Assembly: GCF_011386835.1 (NCBI RefSeq)
Contig: NC_088800.1
Span: forward strand, 55,395,439 to 55,459,438
Origin: Chrysemys picta bellii
Lineage: Eukaryota > Chordata > Testudines > Emydidae
Direction: 5' to 3'
DNA length: 64,000 bases
The notes under the pieces were generated by a model, which was not told the DNA's origin, did not search any database, and was given only the letters and a program-made list of their open reading frames with translations. Made by a program: the position numbers and the translations under genes. Below, in pieces: positions 39,476-49,685 of this stretch. Within the stretch, counting starts at the first letter, position 1. Each line of letters opens with the position of its first letter.

Positions 39476-40858
39476 GACTGCTGAGGATGAAAGTGTTTCC
39501 TTGACAGGTCAGAAGTACACATACCAAGGAGTTCAGAGTCATCTTGGAGCCGTGAAGTTTATCATCTGTCTGCATCAGGAAGAGAGATGACCCTTCAAAT
39601 GGCAGGTCTTGAATAGTCTGCTGGACTTCTTAGGCCAACCCCCAAAAGTGCAACCATGAGCACCGATGCATGATGATGGCAGAGGCCAGGGTCCTAGCAG
39701 CCAAGTCAGCTACATCTAAACCATCCTGAAGTGAAGTTCTTATCACTAACTTCCCTTCATTCACCCACAAAAGGAACTCTTGTTTAGCATCCTCAGGCAG
39801 CTTAGCCTTAAATTTCAGTACATAGTCCCAGGTGCTAGCATCATATCACCCTATCAAAGCCTGCTGGGTGGTGATTCTAAGCTGTAACCCCAACATAGAA
39901 CACATTTTTCTACCAAATAAGTCAAGCTTTTTGGCGTCCTTCAACTTAGGGATAGTCGCCTGCTGCCCTGGCGTTCCCTCTTGTTGATAGCTGAGACTAC
40001 GAGGGACCCAGGAGGGGGGGTGGGAATAAAAAATACCTATCCTCCGCTTGTTTTTATGTGGGAGGGGAGCAGCAAGACACTGTGGTTGGGAGACAAGAGT
40101 CAGAAGATGAAGAATCACCTTCTCCTGACACCTGCTGAAGATTAGTGTCAAGAAACTGGAGATAACTGAAGAGAAGCCATCACCACCATCTTTCCTCAAT
40201 GGTACTGACAGATAAGAGGTCCAGGACGCAGGAGATTGATGGTCTGCCAGTACCATAGGAACAATCTCCTGCACCTTTGGGGACACTGGCACCAACAAGC
40301 TCAACAAGTTCCTCGTCCCAGCATATGCCTCTGTCATGGATGGTAACAGAATTGTCTTTAACTGGTGTGCAAGAGACAAAAACAGTACTACTTTGGGCCC
40401 CAGACTCAATGGTGCCTGCCCTGGAGCCAGAGTCGATGGTGCTCTCTTGGCTGATGAGTGAGAGGAGGAAGGCTTTGATTTTTATTGCACCCTACTTGAC
40501 CCTTTGTCCCCTTGCTTGGTGGATTTAGGAACTGATGATCTTCCTCTCCCAACAGCCACCGTGGAAGCCTTATGTTTCTTCCCAGCCACCAGAGAAAGTG
40601 AGCAGTGCTAGGACTCATCCAACATTGGAGGTGCACTTCTCTCAGAAACCAAAGCGCTCAGTACCCTCACTACCCAGAAAGGCTCTGAAGGTCATTTCAG
40701 AGCAGCCTACATCAAAAGAAACTTCAATCTGGCTTCTCTACCTTTCTTGCTCCTTGCCTTGAAGTCCTTACAAAATTGACACCGGCCCCTAATACGAGAC
40801 TCACCCATATACTTTAAACAACTAGAGTGTGGGTCACTCATGGGCATCGGTTTAGAAC

Positions 40859-41515
40859 GGGGTGGGCAAACTTTTTGGGCCACATCTGGGTGGGGAAATT
40901 GTATGCAGGGCAGGGGTTTGGGGTGCAGGAGGGAGTGCGGGGCGTGGGAGGGGGTGCAGTGTGCAAGAAGGGGCTCAGGGAAAGGAATTTTGCCAGAGGA
41001 GGGGTGTGGAGTGCAGGAGGGGGCTCAGGGCAGGGGTGCGGACAGTGGGAAGGGGCTCAGGACAGGGTTGGGGTGCAGCAGGGAGCTCAGGGCAGGGGAT
41101 TGGGATGCAAGAGGGTTGCAAGGTGCAGGCAGGGGGCTTAGGACAGGGAGTTGGGGGGCGGGGTGCAGGAGGGGTTCGAGCTCCGGCCCGACGCCGCTTA
41201 CCTAAAGCAGCTCCAGGGGCCAGGGCAGACTCCCTGCATGCCTGCCCTGGCCCCAGCCCCGCGCCACTCCAGGAAGTGCTGCGGCCCCTGGGGGAAGCGG
41301 GGTGGAGGGCTCTGCATGCACTGCCCTTGCTGCGCCTCCAGGTACCTCCCCCAAAGCTCCCATTGGCCAGGGTTCCCCATTCCCGGCCAATGGGAGCTGC
41401 AGGGGGCGGTGCCTGGAGGCAAGACCAACGCATATGGAGCCCTCTGCCCCTCCGCCCGAGGGCTGCTTCTGAGGGGCTGGATCCAGCCCACGAGCCATAG
41501 TTTGCCCACCCCTGG
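40859..41515. mobile_element. non-autonomous hAT element (GTGGGCAAAC family) inserted in the DIRS
   Basis: The termini GGGGTGGGCAAACT and ...AGTTTGCCCACCCC are flanked by the 8-bp duplication TTTAGAAC (40851-40858 and 41516-41523). The interior is GC-rich, with about ten degenerate repeats of 'gggctcagggcaggg' and CpG-rich sequence. The open frames here are by-products of this repetition. DIRS sequence continues on both sides. Confidence 0.85.
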
Positions 41516-42729
41516 TTTAGAACAGCAAAGACAGGCCTTGAAGCCCAGCGACTGAGGTATTCCTTGGTCCCAACAATGGAACCCCAAATTGGGGAACCAA
41601 GAAAGTAGTAAACTTTGGTTAGTGAAAGCTCTAACACTAAAGCCCATACAAACAAGTAACTATAACACGCTGAGAGTACTTATTAAAGCAAGACAAATAC
41701 ATTCCAACAACTGTCATGGGCAGTAAGGAGGAACTTACTTACCCAGTGGGGCTGGGGCAGCTCCCCCGTTTATACCTGCATGCAGTAGCGAGTGACAGCA
41801 GGGGAAGCTTGAGCTGTCCCAATACCAGATTTCCCCCAGATACCGCTGAGGGAAAATTTTCCCACCAGCTGTGCTCACTCCCCAAGAGTGGAATACACAT
41901 GTGCAAATCACTTGAAGCAAAGCGTTTTATCTGGCCTTGAAGCATACATTCTGCCACATCAAAGAGGTAAGACTTGTTACTCTAGGATTTCCCCATGGCA
42001 GTGAAATTGTTGTGCTGTAGCTGGGGTTCACACTGATCACTGCACTCACTTGATGGACATATTCTGATCCACATTATTGTGCTATTTCTTGAATCCCCCT
42101 TGTTTTCTCTCCCCCCCCCCCTTTTTTTTTTTTTAAAACAGCTGGAGAAGATGTCACACATTTGCAGCCTCTGAGGCCAGTAGTTCCCCCCTCAGAGCAC
42201 AATACAGGCACAGTATGAGCAATGACAGTGCCCGCTCCCCCTTCCCCCCCCCCCCCATCAATATCAGCATGCCTCAACCCCATCCTGGAGGGACCAGCTT
42301 TGTGGGCTTGAGGAGTTCTGCCTCCATAGTCATTCAGTCCACAGCAGATCTGCTGGCACTGCTAGCAAGTTTGATAGTTATGACAGTGTTTTCAGCATGG
42401 TCAGCTATCCACTGCGAATGGGACTGAGATCTACCTACTGTTTTCAGAGGCCACTGAACAGCCACCAGATGGTAAGGACTCTCATTCACTGTATATGCAA
42501 CAGTGAGCTAGTGTGATGTAATCTGTATCCTATTTCCAATTCTGTGAGACATGACAAGTTCTATACAAGCTTAGCATGCAAGCTAGTCTCTGAAGTGGGC
42601 AGAGTCAAGACATTCTTAGTTCTATAAGCTTCACCCATATACCAAACATGAGTCACAAGGGGTAAATAAACCACACAATGGATTGGGGCTCAGCAACAGA
42701 CATAGAAAAGCTATTTAGAATGTTCTTAC

Positions 42730-42826
42730 CTATTCCATGTTTTCTAAATTCTTTCACCACTCCTAGACTTAAAATGTAAGCAACTTGAGTATCGACCGGA
42801 AAATTGGAAGCTAGAATATCTCCATC
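42730..42826 (-). CDS. NAA60: NAA60, coding exon 3
   Basis: A 97-nt exon between a ctactcag acceptor and a G|GTAAG donor encodes DGDILASNFPVDTQVAY and LSLGVVKEFRKHGIG, residues 81-112. It carries catalytic Y97 and the acetyl-CoA-binding R108-K-H-G-I-G loop typical of GNAT enzymes. Only one residue of the first half differs from human (P90 for S). Confidence 0.97.
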
Positions 42827-43228
42827 CTGAGTAGAGACATGACAAAGCATTTAGTAGGATACATGTGTATAGCACAGTGTATAATGTCAAAACAAAGCAA
42901 GCATCTATTCACAGAAGAGTTTTCTTATCCCAGGTGCCTTTATGGAGCTGTTGGAAATGGGGAGATAAACACAGCCCCCTAAATGGAGGAAAAGGAAAGA
43001 ACCTGTTTGGGCTGGGGGAGGCGTTTCTGCTATTTTCATATTTCTTGCCAGTTGGGGGATAGTAATCATTTAGTTCCTTTAACGTCTTCCACTGTTAACT
43101 AAACACACTTGTTTCATGTTTAGTCGTTTACTGAAAGGTGTTAAATGGCATTGTGGGGTTCCACGTTTGAGTGTCCAGATCAAAGGTCCGTAGTTTACCA
43201 GCTAGAATGTGCTTTTTCTGCCAACTCT

Positions 43229-43320
43229 TCATAAGAATGGCCATACTGGGTCAGACCAATGGTCTATTTAGCCCTGCAGCCTGTCTTCAGACAGTGGCGA
43301 TCCATGCCCTGTCGTCCACT
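43229..43320 (-). mobile_element. CR1 LINE 3' end fragment
   Basis: The plus strand reads 'tcataagaatggccatactgggtcagaccaatggtctattta', the reverse complement of the conserved CR1 3' terminus also seen in sense at 55255-55302. Confidence 0.6.
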
Positions 43321-43596
43321 CCCAGCTTCTGCAAACAGACTCTAGGCTTTGAGTCAAGCTGGGATCTTCTTTCTTACACATCAACAGTAATACAATGTTC
43401 TACAGGCCATGTTATGCCCTCAGTAACCAACTGGAGCTTAGTAAAATGAACTGCTGGTGGTGCACAATAAAAGGTCTTGAAAAATTTGGTCTTTTGACCG
43501 CTCAAATGAGTAGCTAGGCAATGAGAGAAATGGGCCCCAGAGCAGGTAAGCGTTTGGGGGTATACGCACATCTCATCTTAGACTATGGTTGCCTAC

Positions 43597-43726
43597 CTCT
43601 TTATGCACTTTTGTTCTGCTCTTTATCTCAGCTACTATCATTCCCACAATGGTGCCTCTGTAGGTGGCTCCAAGGGAAAAGAACTTCTTGTTGGAAGTGA
43701 TGTCCTGATACCATGAGTCAGGGTAC
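43597..43726 (-). CDS. NAA60: NAA60, coding exon 2
   Basis: A 130-nt exon (acceptor cttcccag, donor GAG|GTAGG) encodes residues 38-80: YPDSWYQDITSNKKFFSLG, YRGTIVGMIVAEIK and RTKVHKE, which form the beta2-beta4 core of the GNAT fold. It starts in phase 2 and ends in phase 0, as in the human gene. Confidence 0.97.
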
Positions 43727-43949
43727 CTGGGAAGAAAAAGAGCAATACCCATGAATGCTTAGGGAACACACAGCATTTCAGATTGAGCCATGAGCCTGCA
43801 GTCAGGCCACCCTGTGGAATCTGGCAGGGTTACAGCATAAGCTGGGCCAGAATAAGACTTCAGTGGGAGACCTGCAACAAACACTCAGATGCTGAAGGAA
43901 GTAGTGCTGGCAGTCTAGTAGGTGTCACTCTTCTACAGGAGTCATTAGA

Positions 43950-44581
43950 CAGGGCCGGCTCCAGGCACTAGACGAGAAAGCACGTGCCTGGGGCGGCACA
44001 TTGTAAGGGGCGGCATATTCCAGCCGCCCTGCCGTGCTTTTTTTTTTTTTTTTTTTGCTTTGGCAGCCCCCCCGGACTTCCGGCCGGCTCCCCACGCTCT
44101 GCTTCCAGCCCAGCCCTGCAGGGGCACGGACCCCGCCCGGGGGCGCAGGAACTAGCAATCCCTGCCGCTCATCATGTCTCCGGGCTCCCTGGGATGCGCC
44201 ACTCCCTGCCGCCTGCACCGGCCTCCGATCCCCCGCCGCTCTGTGCCTGGCCCAGCCGTGCCGCCTTTAAAGGAACGGCTGAGCCAGCACCTCCTGCAGC
44301 CCCCGGGGGCTCTGCCTGCCCGGCCGGGAGAGACACCCCAAGGCGGGAAGGGGAAACCCTCTTGCCCGGCTGCGAGTGGGCTGCAGCACCTGGCTGCCCA
44401 TGAGCGGAGGGAGCGGGCGGGCGCCGCCCTTCACCCCCCTGCGAGCCGCCTTGGCCGCCCTCCACGCGCTCCCTGCGGCTGCCATTTTTTTGTTTGTTTT
44501 GTTTTTTTTGCTTCGGCGGTCCGGCAACCTTTTTTTTTTTTTTTTGGGCTTGGGGCAGCAAACAAGCTAGAGCCGGCCCTG
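43950..44581. mobile_element. hAT-like element, GC-rich with T tracts
   Basis: CAGGGCCGGCTCCAG and ...CTAGAGCCGGCCCTG are inverted ends flanked by 8-mers TCATTAGA (43942-43949) and TCAATAGA (44582-44589), one mismatch. The interior is CpG-rich and contains long T runs (44038-44056, 44529-44545), which create spurious polyphenylalanine/polylysine frames. Confidence 0.75.
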
Positions 44582-44592
44582 TCAATAGATAT

Positions 44593-44700
44593 CCAAGCTA
44601 GGAAAAAGCAACAGAGGGTCCTGTGGCACCTTTGAGACTAACAGAAGTACTGGGAGCATAAGCTTTCGTGGGTAAGAACCTCACTTCTTCAGATGCAAGA
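44593..44700 (+). repeat. dispersed repeat fragment
   Basis: 'aaaaagcaacagagggtcctgtggcacctttgagactaacagaagt...cttcttcagatgcaag' is a multicopy turtle-type sequence. The latter half parallels 35010-35050. The class is not determined. Confidence 0.45.
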
Positions 44701-44768
44701 CAAGCTAGGAAGTTTTGTTGATGGAGAGAATCTCTTCTGGATGGAGTTAAAACTAAGGCCTCTGCATG

Positions 44769-44885
44769 TAATCATTAAAGATCCCATGGCACTTTTTGTA
44801 AGGGTGTGGGTGTTAACCCAGGTGTCTGGACCATATCCCAGCTTGGCTAATTTCATTCTATGCTATCAGTAACCCAACTGACAAG
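44769..44885 (+). repeat. dispersed repeat fragment (family also at 61480)
   Basis: It shares 'attaaagat(c)c(c/t)atggcactttttgtaagggtgtgggtgttaac(cc)aggtgtc' with 61530-61575. Two diverged copies in one window suggest an old interspersed family. Confidence 0.4.
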
Positions 44886-45289
44886 GATTCCATCCTTTCT
44901 TGTGGAAACATGACTCCCGCCTCCCTCCCCACAAAAGTATTCCCTTTAAAGAGGCAGCCCGCTCCAAGATTTCCCCCCTTTATTACAAAGCTCCTTGTAA
45001 GATGCCCACCGTTCCCTTGGTGGGGGCTTTGGGATTCTTTAGAAACAAGAGAGTTTATCTGTTTCTGCTGTTCATTCTCAAGACCCCCGAATTCTGATGG
45101 ACCATTGGCAGTGCTGTATAGGTGACACAGGAATAGACAGGCAGTGTGTGATGGTCAGGACTGAAGTTCATCGGCATGTGGGGCACCTGTCACAGTACCT
45201 GCCTATGCTCTCAGCTCCACACTTTCACACTAATTGTTTAGACTGTCTCTCCGTGCGCCCCTTCCACCCTCCACAGGAGTGTTACATAC

Positions 45290-45405
45290 TCTATTGGGAA
45301 CCAGTCACCGCAGAGCTGTTTCACCACATCTATGTCATCGTGGCAGAGAAGACGCAGGTTTATGTCACTAACTGCAGTTGGGGGCACCTCCTCTGTCATT
45401 CACAC
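45290..45405 (-). CDS. NAA60: NAA60, coding exon 1
   Basis: After a cctttgcag acceptor, six untranslated bases (gtgtga) precede ATG at 45399-45397. The coding part 45399-45290 encodes MTEEVPPTAVSDINLRLLC, HDDIDVVKQLCGDW and FPI plus two bases of E37, ending at a GTATGT donor. The five exons total 729 nt, so 242 residues and a stop, exactly the human length. The start is fixed by homology (human MTEVVPSSALSEVSLRLL...) and by the stop-bearing 5' leader. Because the exon begins at an acceptor, at least one non-coding exon lies further upstream. Confidence 0.96.
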
Positions 45406-45557
45406 CTGCAAAGGAAAAGGAAGCATATTAGGAAAGATGCACTGGAAAGCTTCAGATTTGAGACATGTTAGTATCTGGAAAAAAGGCAACACTGGGGCTA
45501 GGGGGAGTCTTCACTGCCAAGCAAGTCATTCTTAGGCCAATCTGAGTTCTGTATGGC

Positions 45558-46325
45558 ACGGGGAGATAAAAATCATGATTTAAAAAAAAAAAAAAAAAAA
45601 GGGGGGGGGGGCTTCCTCATTTAAATTACAAGTTTTTCCTTTAAAAATAATCTGTTTAAAATTAAATCTGACGTTAGTACAAAATATGTTAAATAAAAAA
45701 AAATGCTGAATCCATGAGCCTCCACAAAAAAAGCTTTGGGTTAAAGGCTGCTTTCCTATATAAAGACAGAATTAGGGGGAAAATGTTCAAATTTGGAGGT
45801 CACGCTTTATAACTATGGCACAATAGGTCATGTAGTGTATTAGGAGCTTGAGCCTGTGGAAGATCCAGGCCCGTGCTACTGGATGCAAGAGACTTGCAAA
45901 GTCATCACAGCATTGAGACCCAGCCTCTAACTCCAGGAGACACCATCTTTGTATCTCATCAGGATCATCCACTGAGCCCACCTGGGTGATCTCACATTCC
46001 TATGTTATAGCTTCTCCGTACCTGAGCTGTGACTGGCTCAGTTCTCAAATTATTAGTTTTTATGATTCCACTCATCATGGATACTTACTCTAATTATGGT
46101 GTACCCTCCTAAATGGCAAAAAAAGTATCAAATCCAGTGTAAAGGCTCTATTTAATTGTAAATTAACATGTTTTAACAATTCTCAACCAATAAGAAACAC
46201 CTTTCTTTAGAAAATAAAGGAAGTACAAATGGAAATATTGATTTAAATCATCAGTTTTAATCAAAGTTTCCACTTAGTGATTTAAATTAGGATTTAAGTG
46301 ACTGATGTAAATCAATCCACCCTGC
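45558..46325. repeat. AT-rich inverted-terminus element
   Basis: The left end GGGGAGATAAAAATCATGATTTAAA resembles, reversed, the right end ...TGATTTAAATTAGGATTTAAGTG...AATCAATCCACCCTG. The interior is AT-rich. An A19-G11 junction (45582-45611) lies near the left end. The target duplication is unclear and the superfamily is unassigned. Confidence 0.45.
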
Positions 46326-46570
46326 AGGGAATGTTTAAATACAAACCTTGACACCCTCTCTTCCCACCCCAGAATCAGTGTAATTATAGAAAACTTTCAT
46401 TATAGTTTTGCTATGACAATATTGTCAATGTATTTAAGTACTAGGGAATAAAGCAGCCAATAGGTGGCAGAGCAAACACACACTGGTATGCACAAAGGAA
46501 GCAGAGCCAGGTTACACTTGCTAGTCAGAACAAGTGTTCTTCAAGATGCCAAGTGGCAGGTGGCCTAGAG

Positions 46571-47383
46571 CACTGGCTTTCAAACTGTGGGTCGTGACCC
46601 AGTACTGGGCTGTGGAATGTAAGGCACTGGGTCGCGGCGGCTCTGGTCAGCACCACCGACTGGGCCGTTAAAAGTCCCATTGGTGGTGCTGCCAGGCTAA
46701 GGCAGGCTAGTCCCTACCTGTTCTGACACCACGCTGTGCCCCGGAAGCGATCAGCAGCATGTCTGGCTCCTTGGGGGTGGGGGAGGGGAGGTCACAGGGC
46801 TCCACACACTACCCCCATCCCGAACACCAGCTCCACACAGGACTCCAAGCTGGGGGGTGGGGGAGGGTGCCTGCGGGCAAGAGCCGTGTGGAGCTGCTTG
46901 TGCATCTCTGCCTAGGAGCCGGACCTGCTGCTGGCCACTTCCGGGGCGCAGCGTGGTCCACGGTGCCAGGACAGGCAGGAAGCCTGCCTTAACACCCCCA
47001 CTGCGCCATTGACCGGGAGTCACCCAAGGTAACTCCACGCCCCAACCCCATGCCCCAATCCTCTGCCCCAGCCCTGAGCCCCCCCCAAAACAAGAGCCCC
47101 TTCCTGTACCCCAAACCCCTCATTCCCAGCCCCACCCCAGAGCCTGCACCCCCAGCCCAGAACCCTGACTCCCTCTCGCACCCCAACCCCCTACCCCAGC
47201 CCAGATCCCCCTCTCATACCCCTGAACCCCTCATTCCTGGCCCTCACCTCTGCATCCCAACCCTCTGCCCCAGCCTTGAGCCCCTCCCACACCCCAAACC
47301 CCTCATCCCCAGCTCTGTTGAGTCGTGGGTATCAACAATTTTCTTCAACTGGGTTGCCAGAAAAAAAAGTTTGAAAACCACTG
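46571..47383. mobile_element. hAT element of Charlie-like type
   Basis: The ends CACTGGCTTTCAAACT and ...AGTTTGAAAACCACTG match the CAGTGGTTCTCAAACT-type terminus of Charlie hAT elements. The flanks GCCTAGAG (46563-46570) and GCCTACAG (47384-47391) form an 8-bp duplication with one mismatch. The interior has C-rich 'ccccaaacccctcattcccagcccc' repeats like those at 34740-34860. No transposase is present. Confidence 0.8.
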
Positions 47384-47813
47384 GCCTACAGTAGTAAACA
47401 AGTTATGAGAAGCCAGAGAAACAACAGGTGAATGAACAGCAACTGTTTAATCTGAATCCCCACAAGCCATCTTTAGTTATCAGTACCTCTGTTGGTCCCT
47501 CCCCTCTCCAGGATTCTATAGCTTCAGAGTTTTTCCCTATTACAGCAGCTCTTAGATGATCTGTGGAGCTCTCGGTCACAATCATGAAGCTTTCCTTAGG
47601 ACTTCAAGCAATGCCTTCTACTAGTTGTAATCCAATTCAGGACTCTCAGGATTTCCAAATGCTTGTTTGATGAATACTCAAAACCAGCCAGCTCCCTCTT
47701 TTTGTCTGGTGCTTCTCTGGGTCAAATTCAAGTGATCAAATATCAGAACACCAGAACTGGAAGGGAAAGCAGTGAAGGACATAATGGGGGCTGCAGGCAA
47801 CCTGTAAAATCTA

Positions 47814-48326
47814 GGGGTATGTCTACACTTGCAGAGTTTTAGCTCTGGTTTGCGTACTCACTTAATTCCTCAGGCCTCAGAGTGTTTACATTAGCAGCAC
47901 TTCCATCAGCAATGAGCATCAGCAGTCTAGGGCAGCTATCCCACAGTGCAGCTCTCTCCAGTTTGATGATGGGTCTTGTGTGAAGGGGACGCAGGTGATG
48001 GGGGAGGGGGAGAGAGAACATCCTGGGTCCCTGCACAGCCTCCTCTCCCCAAACACTGATCAGCTCCAGTAGTTCAGCATTGCTCCAAGCAGGGAATCAT
48101 TTGCTCCGTGGAGCAGGCCTTGTCACCTGGCCAGATAAATGAGCATTTGCCAAGAATACAGGAAGGGGATTTTCAAAGTTCCCGGGGCTTTACAGGGGGA
48201 GGGGTGGATGTCCGTTTACCTGCTGAGTTTCACTGCACAAAGTCATTGGCAAGTGTAGACGCTCCCATGGTTTTTGCACAAAAAAGGGACTTTTTCTGCT
48301 TTAAATGGCAAGTGTAGACATGCCCC
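47814..48326. mobile_element. 513-bp TIR element flanked by TA
   Basis: GGGGTATGTCTACACTTGC and ...GCAAGTGTAGACATGCCCC are perfect or near-perfect terminal inverted repeats, flanked by TA on both sides, consistent with Tc1/mariner-type insertion. Fragments with the same 'atgtctacact' start occur at 55549 and, more diverged, near 54110-54225. Confidence 0.7.
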
Positions 48327-48331
48327 TAGAA

Positions 48332-48640
48332 CAGAGATAGGCAAACTATGGCACACGTGCTGAATGCGGCACGCGAGCTGATTTTCAGCGGCACTCACAC
48401 TGCCCGGGTCCTGGCCACCGCTCTGGGGGGTTCTGCATTTTAATTTAATTTTAAATGAAGCTTCTTAAGCATTTTAAAAACCTTATTTACTTTACATACA
48501 ACACTAGTTTAGTTATATATTATAGATTTACAGAAAGACCTTCTAAAAATGTTAAAATGTATTACTGGCATGCGAAACCTTAAATCAGAGTGAATAAATG
48601 AAGACTCGGCACACCACTTCTGAAATGTTGCCAACCTACG
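48332..48640. mobile_element. hAT-like element inserted at the edge of the TA element
   Basis: It begins CAGAGATAGGCAAACTATGGCACACG and ends ...CTGAAATGTTGCCAACCTACG. The flanking 8-mers CCCTAGAA and CCATAGAG agree at six positions. The interior is AT-rich (aatttaattttaaatgaagcttcttaagc) and is a repeat type I recognise from reptile genomes. Confidence 0.6.
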
Positions 48641-49385
48641 CCATAGAGTCAAACAGATACACAAAACAAAGGGGAGTAGCCAAGCAGCCACACCCATCAC
48701 ACTGCTGTAAATTTATTTTCATCTGATCTCTCTAATCCTGTCCTAGTGACTCAAATTGCCCTCAGGAAGGCATAGAGCTGGAGGGGAGTGGTGGTGTCCA
48801 CCAGAGAATCTCTGTGTCAAGACGGTCTATAGCTACAGCATAAAATAGTCTGAGAAACCCTGTCCTATGGACTTCGATGTTTCATGAGCGGGCCCCACAC
48901 AGAACTACAGTGCACACAGATTCAGAATGAGCAATGAGACAAGATGCAGACACTCAAGCCATTGATTGCAATCACTCCACCCATTCATCAGATGTCATCC
49001 CATTAACTTGTTTGAGCCCAGTGATAGTGTAAAGACCAAAAACCCCAACTGCAAGACAGAAGCCCTTTTCCTTTTGTCTCATGGCTTTGATTGGTTACAG
49101 GTACATTACCACAGGTAATGGTATAGAGAAAAAGGTTATCTTTAGAAAGCATGGAGTTAAGTATAGGATTAGAACAAGGTACCCCAGAGACAAAAGCATC
49201 CCGGAGTCTGTATTTTGTTTTGCTGGAAATAGAATGACCACCATTAACCTTCTTGTACTGGGCTAGTCCACAGCACATGGTAGTTCAGTAACAAGGAGAC
49301 AGATAACAAAACCAACTAATACTAAGAATCAGGAAAATTACTGATCCATCTGTAACACTGTGGGAAACCCAGGAGGATCATGCTC

Positions 49386-49443
49386 TCACATTCATAGATT
49401 TTAACACCAGAGGGGACCACGGGATAATTTAGTTTGACCTAAC
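49386..49443 (-). mobile_element. CR1-like 3' end fragment, split by a hAT insertion
   Basis: 'catagattttaacaccagaggggaccacgggataatttagtttgacct' matches the reverse complement of the CR1 3' terminus (compare 60935-60980 in sense). The following MITE interrupts it and the sequence resumes after 49685. Confidence 0.5.
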
Positions 49444-49444
49444 A

Positions 49445-49685
49445 CCGGGGTTCCCAAACTTGGTTCGCAGCTTGTTCAGGGTAAACCCCTGGCAGGCCGT
49501 GAGACGCTTTGCTTACCTGAGCATCCGCAGGTATGGCTGCTCGCAGCTCTCAGTGGCCACAGTTCACCATTCCTGGCCAATGGGAGCTGCGGGAAGCGGT
49601 GCGGTGGACGCTCAGGTAAACAGTGTCTCGTGGCCTGCCAGCGGCTTATACTGAACAAGCCACGAACCAAGTTTGGGAACCCCTG
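49445..49685. mobile_element. 241-bp hAT MITE
   Basis: The termini CCGGGGTTCCCAAACTTGGTTCG and ...CGAACCAAGTTTGGGAACCCCTG pair over about 23 bp. A perfect 8-bp duplication ACCTAACA flanks them (49437-49444 and 49686-49693). A second internal inverted pair (accTGAGCATCCGC / gtGGACGCTCAGGTaaac) makes most of the element self-complementary. Confidence 0.85.

Larger units (their letters stand above)
36998..41930 (-). mobile_element. degenerate DIRS-type tyrosine-recombinase retrotransposon
   Basis: On the minus strand, order 5' to 3': a gag-like segment (about 40800-39480, with KLKDAKKLDLFGRKM and later QTIQDLPFEG), the reverse-transcriptase motif YLDDWL (about 38950-38933), LLRHMASCTYI and RNase H-like DVSSLG...GVWSTQDLTLH (38700-38240), then a recombinase-like C-terminal part ending ATWSSLHTFASHYAI...FGRVVLQ (about 37540-37320). 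Terminal inverted-repeat sequences around CCACTCTTGG lie at both ends (37025-37055 and 41875-41925), and another inverted pair at 36998-37028 and 37252-37287 frames the 3' end. These traits fit DIRS elements, which integrate by a tyrosine recombinase without target duplications. Stops, frameshifts and loss of most of the RT make it a relic. It sits in NAA60 intron 3 in the same orientation as the gene. The other candidate, Gypsy-LTR, lacks support because no LTRs or integrase are seen. Confidence 0.8.
34444..42729 (-). other. NAA60 intron 3, transposon-rich
   Basis: An 8.3-kb GT-AG intron holding the C-rich hAT-like element, a dispersed repeat, the 100-bp MITE and the whole DIRS relic with its nested insertions. 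35060-35700 and 35800-36990 show nothing recognisable; the 122-codon open frame at 36287-36655 matches no family I know. A C12-T14 tract at 42108-42135 and a C run at 42243-42256 are simple sequence. Confidence 0.7.

Noticed and set aside
40862..41655. Long open frames up to 226 codons on both strands
   Set aside because: They coincide with the hAT element bounded by TTTAGAAC and translate its G-rich tandem units.
36998..41930. LTR retrotransposon or endogenous retrovirus
   Set aside because: No direct LTRs, primer-binding site, protease, integrase or envelope. The motifs and inverted ends fit DIRS.
44034..44635. Open frames rich in phenylalanine or lysine
   Set aside because: They are translations of T runs and CpG-rich sequence inside the 43950-44581 element.
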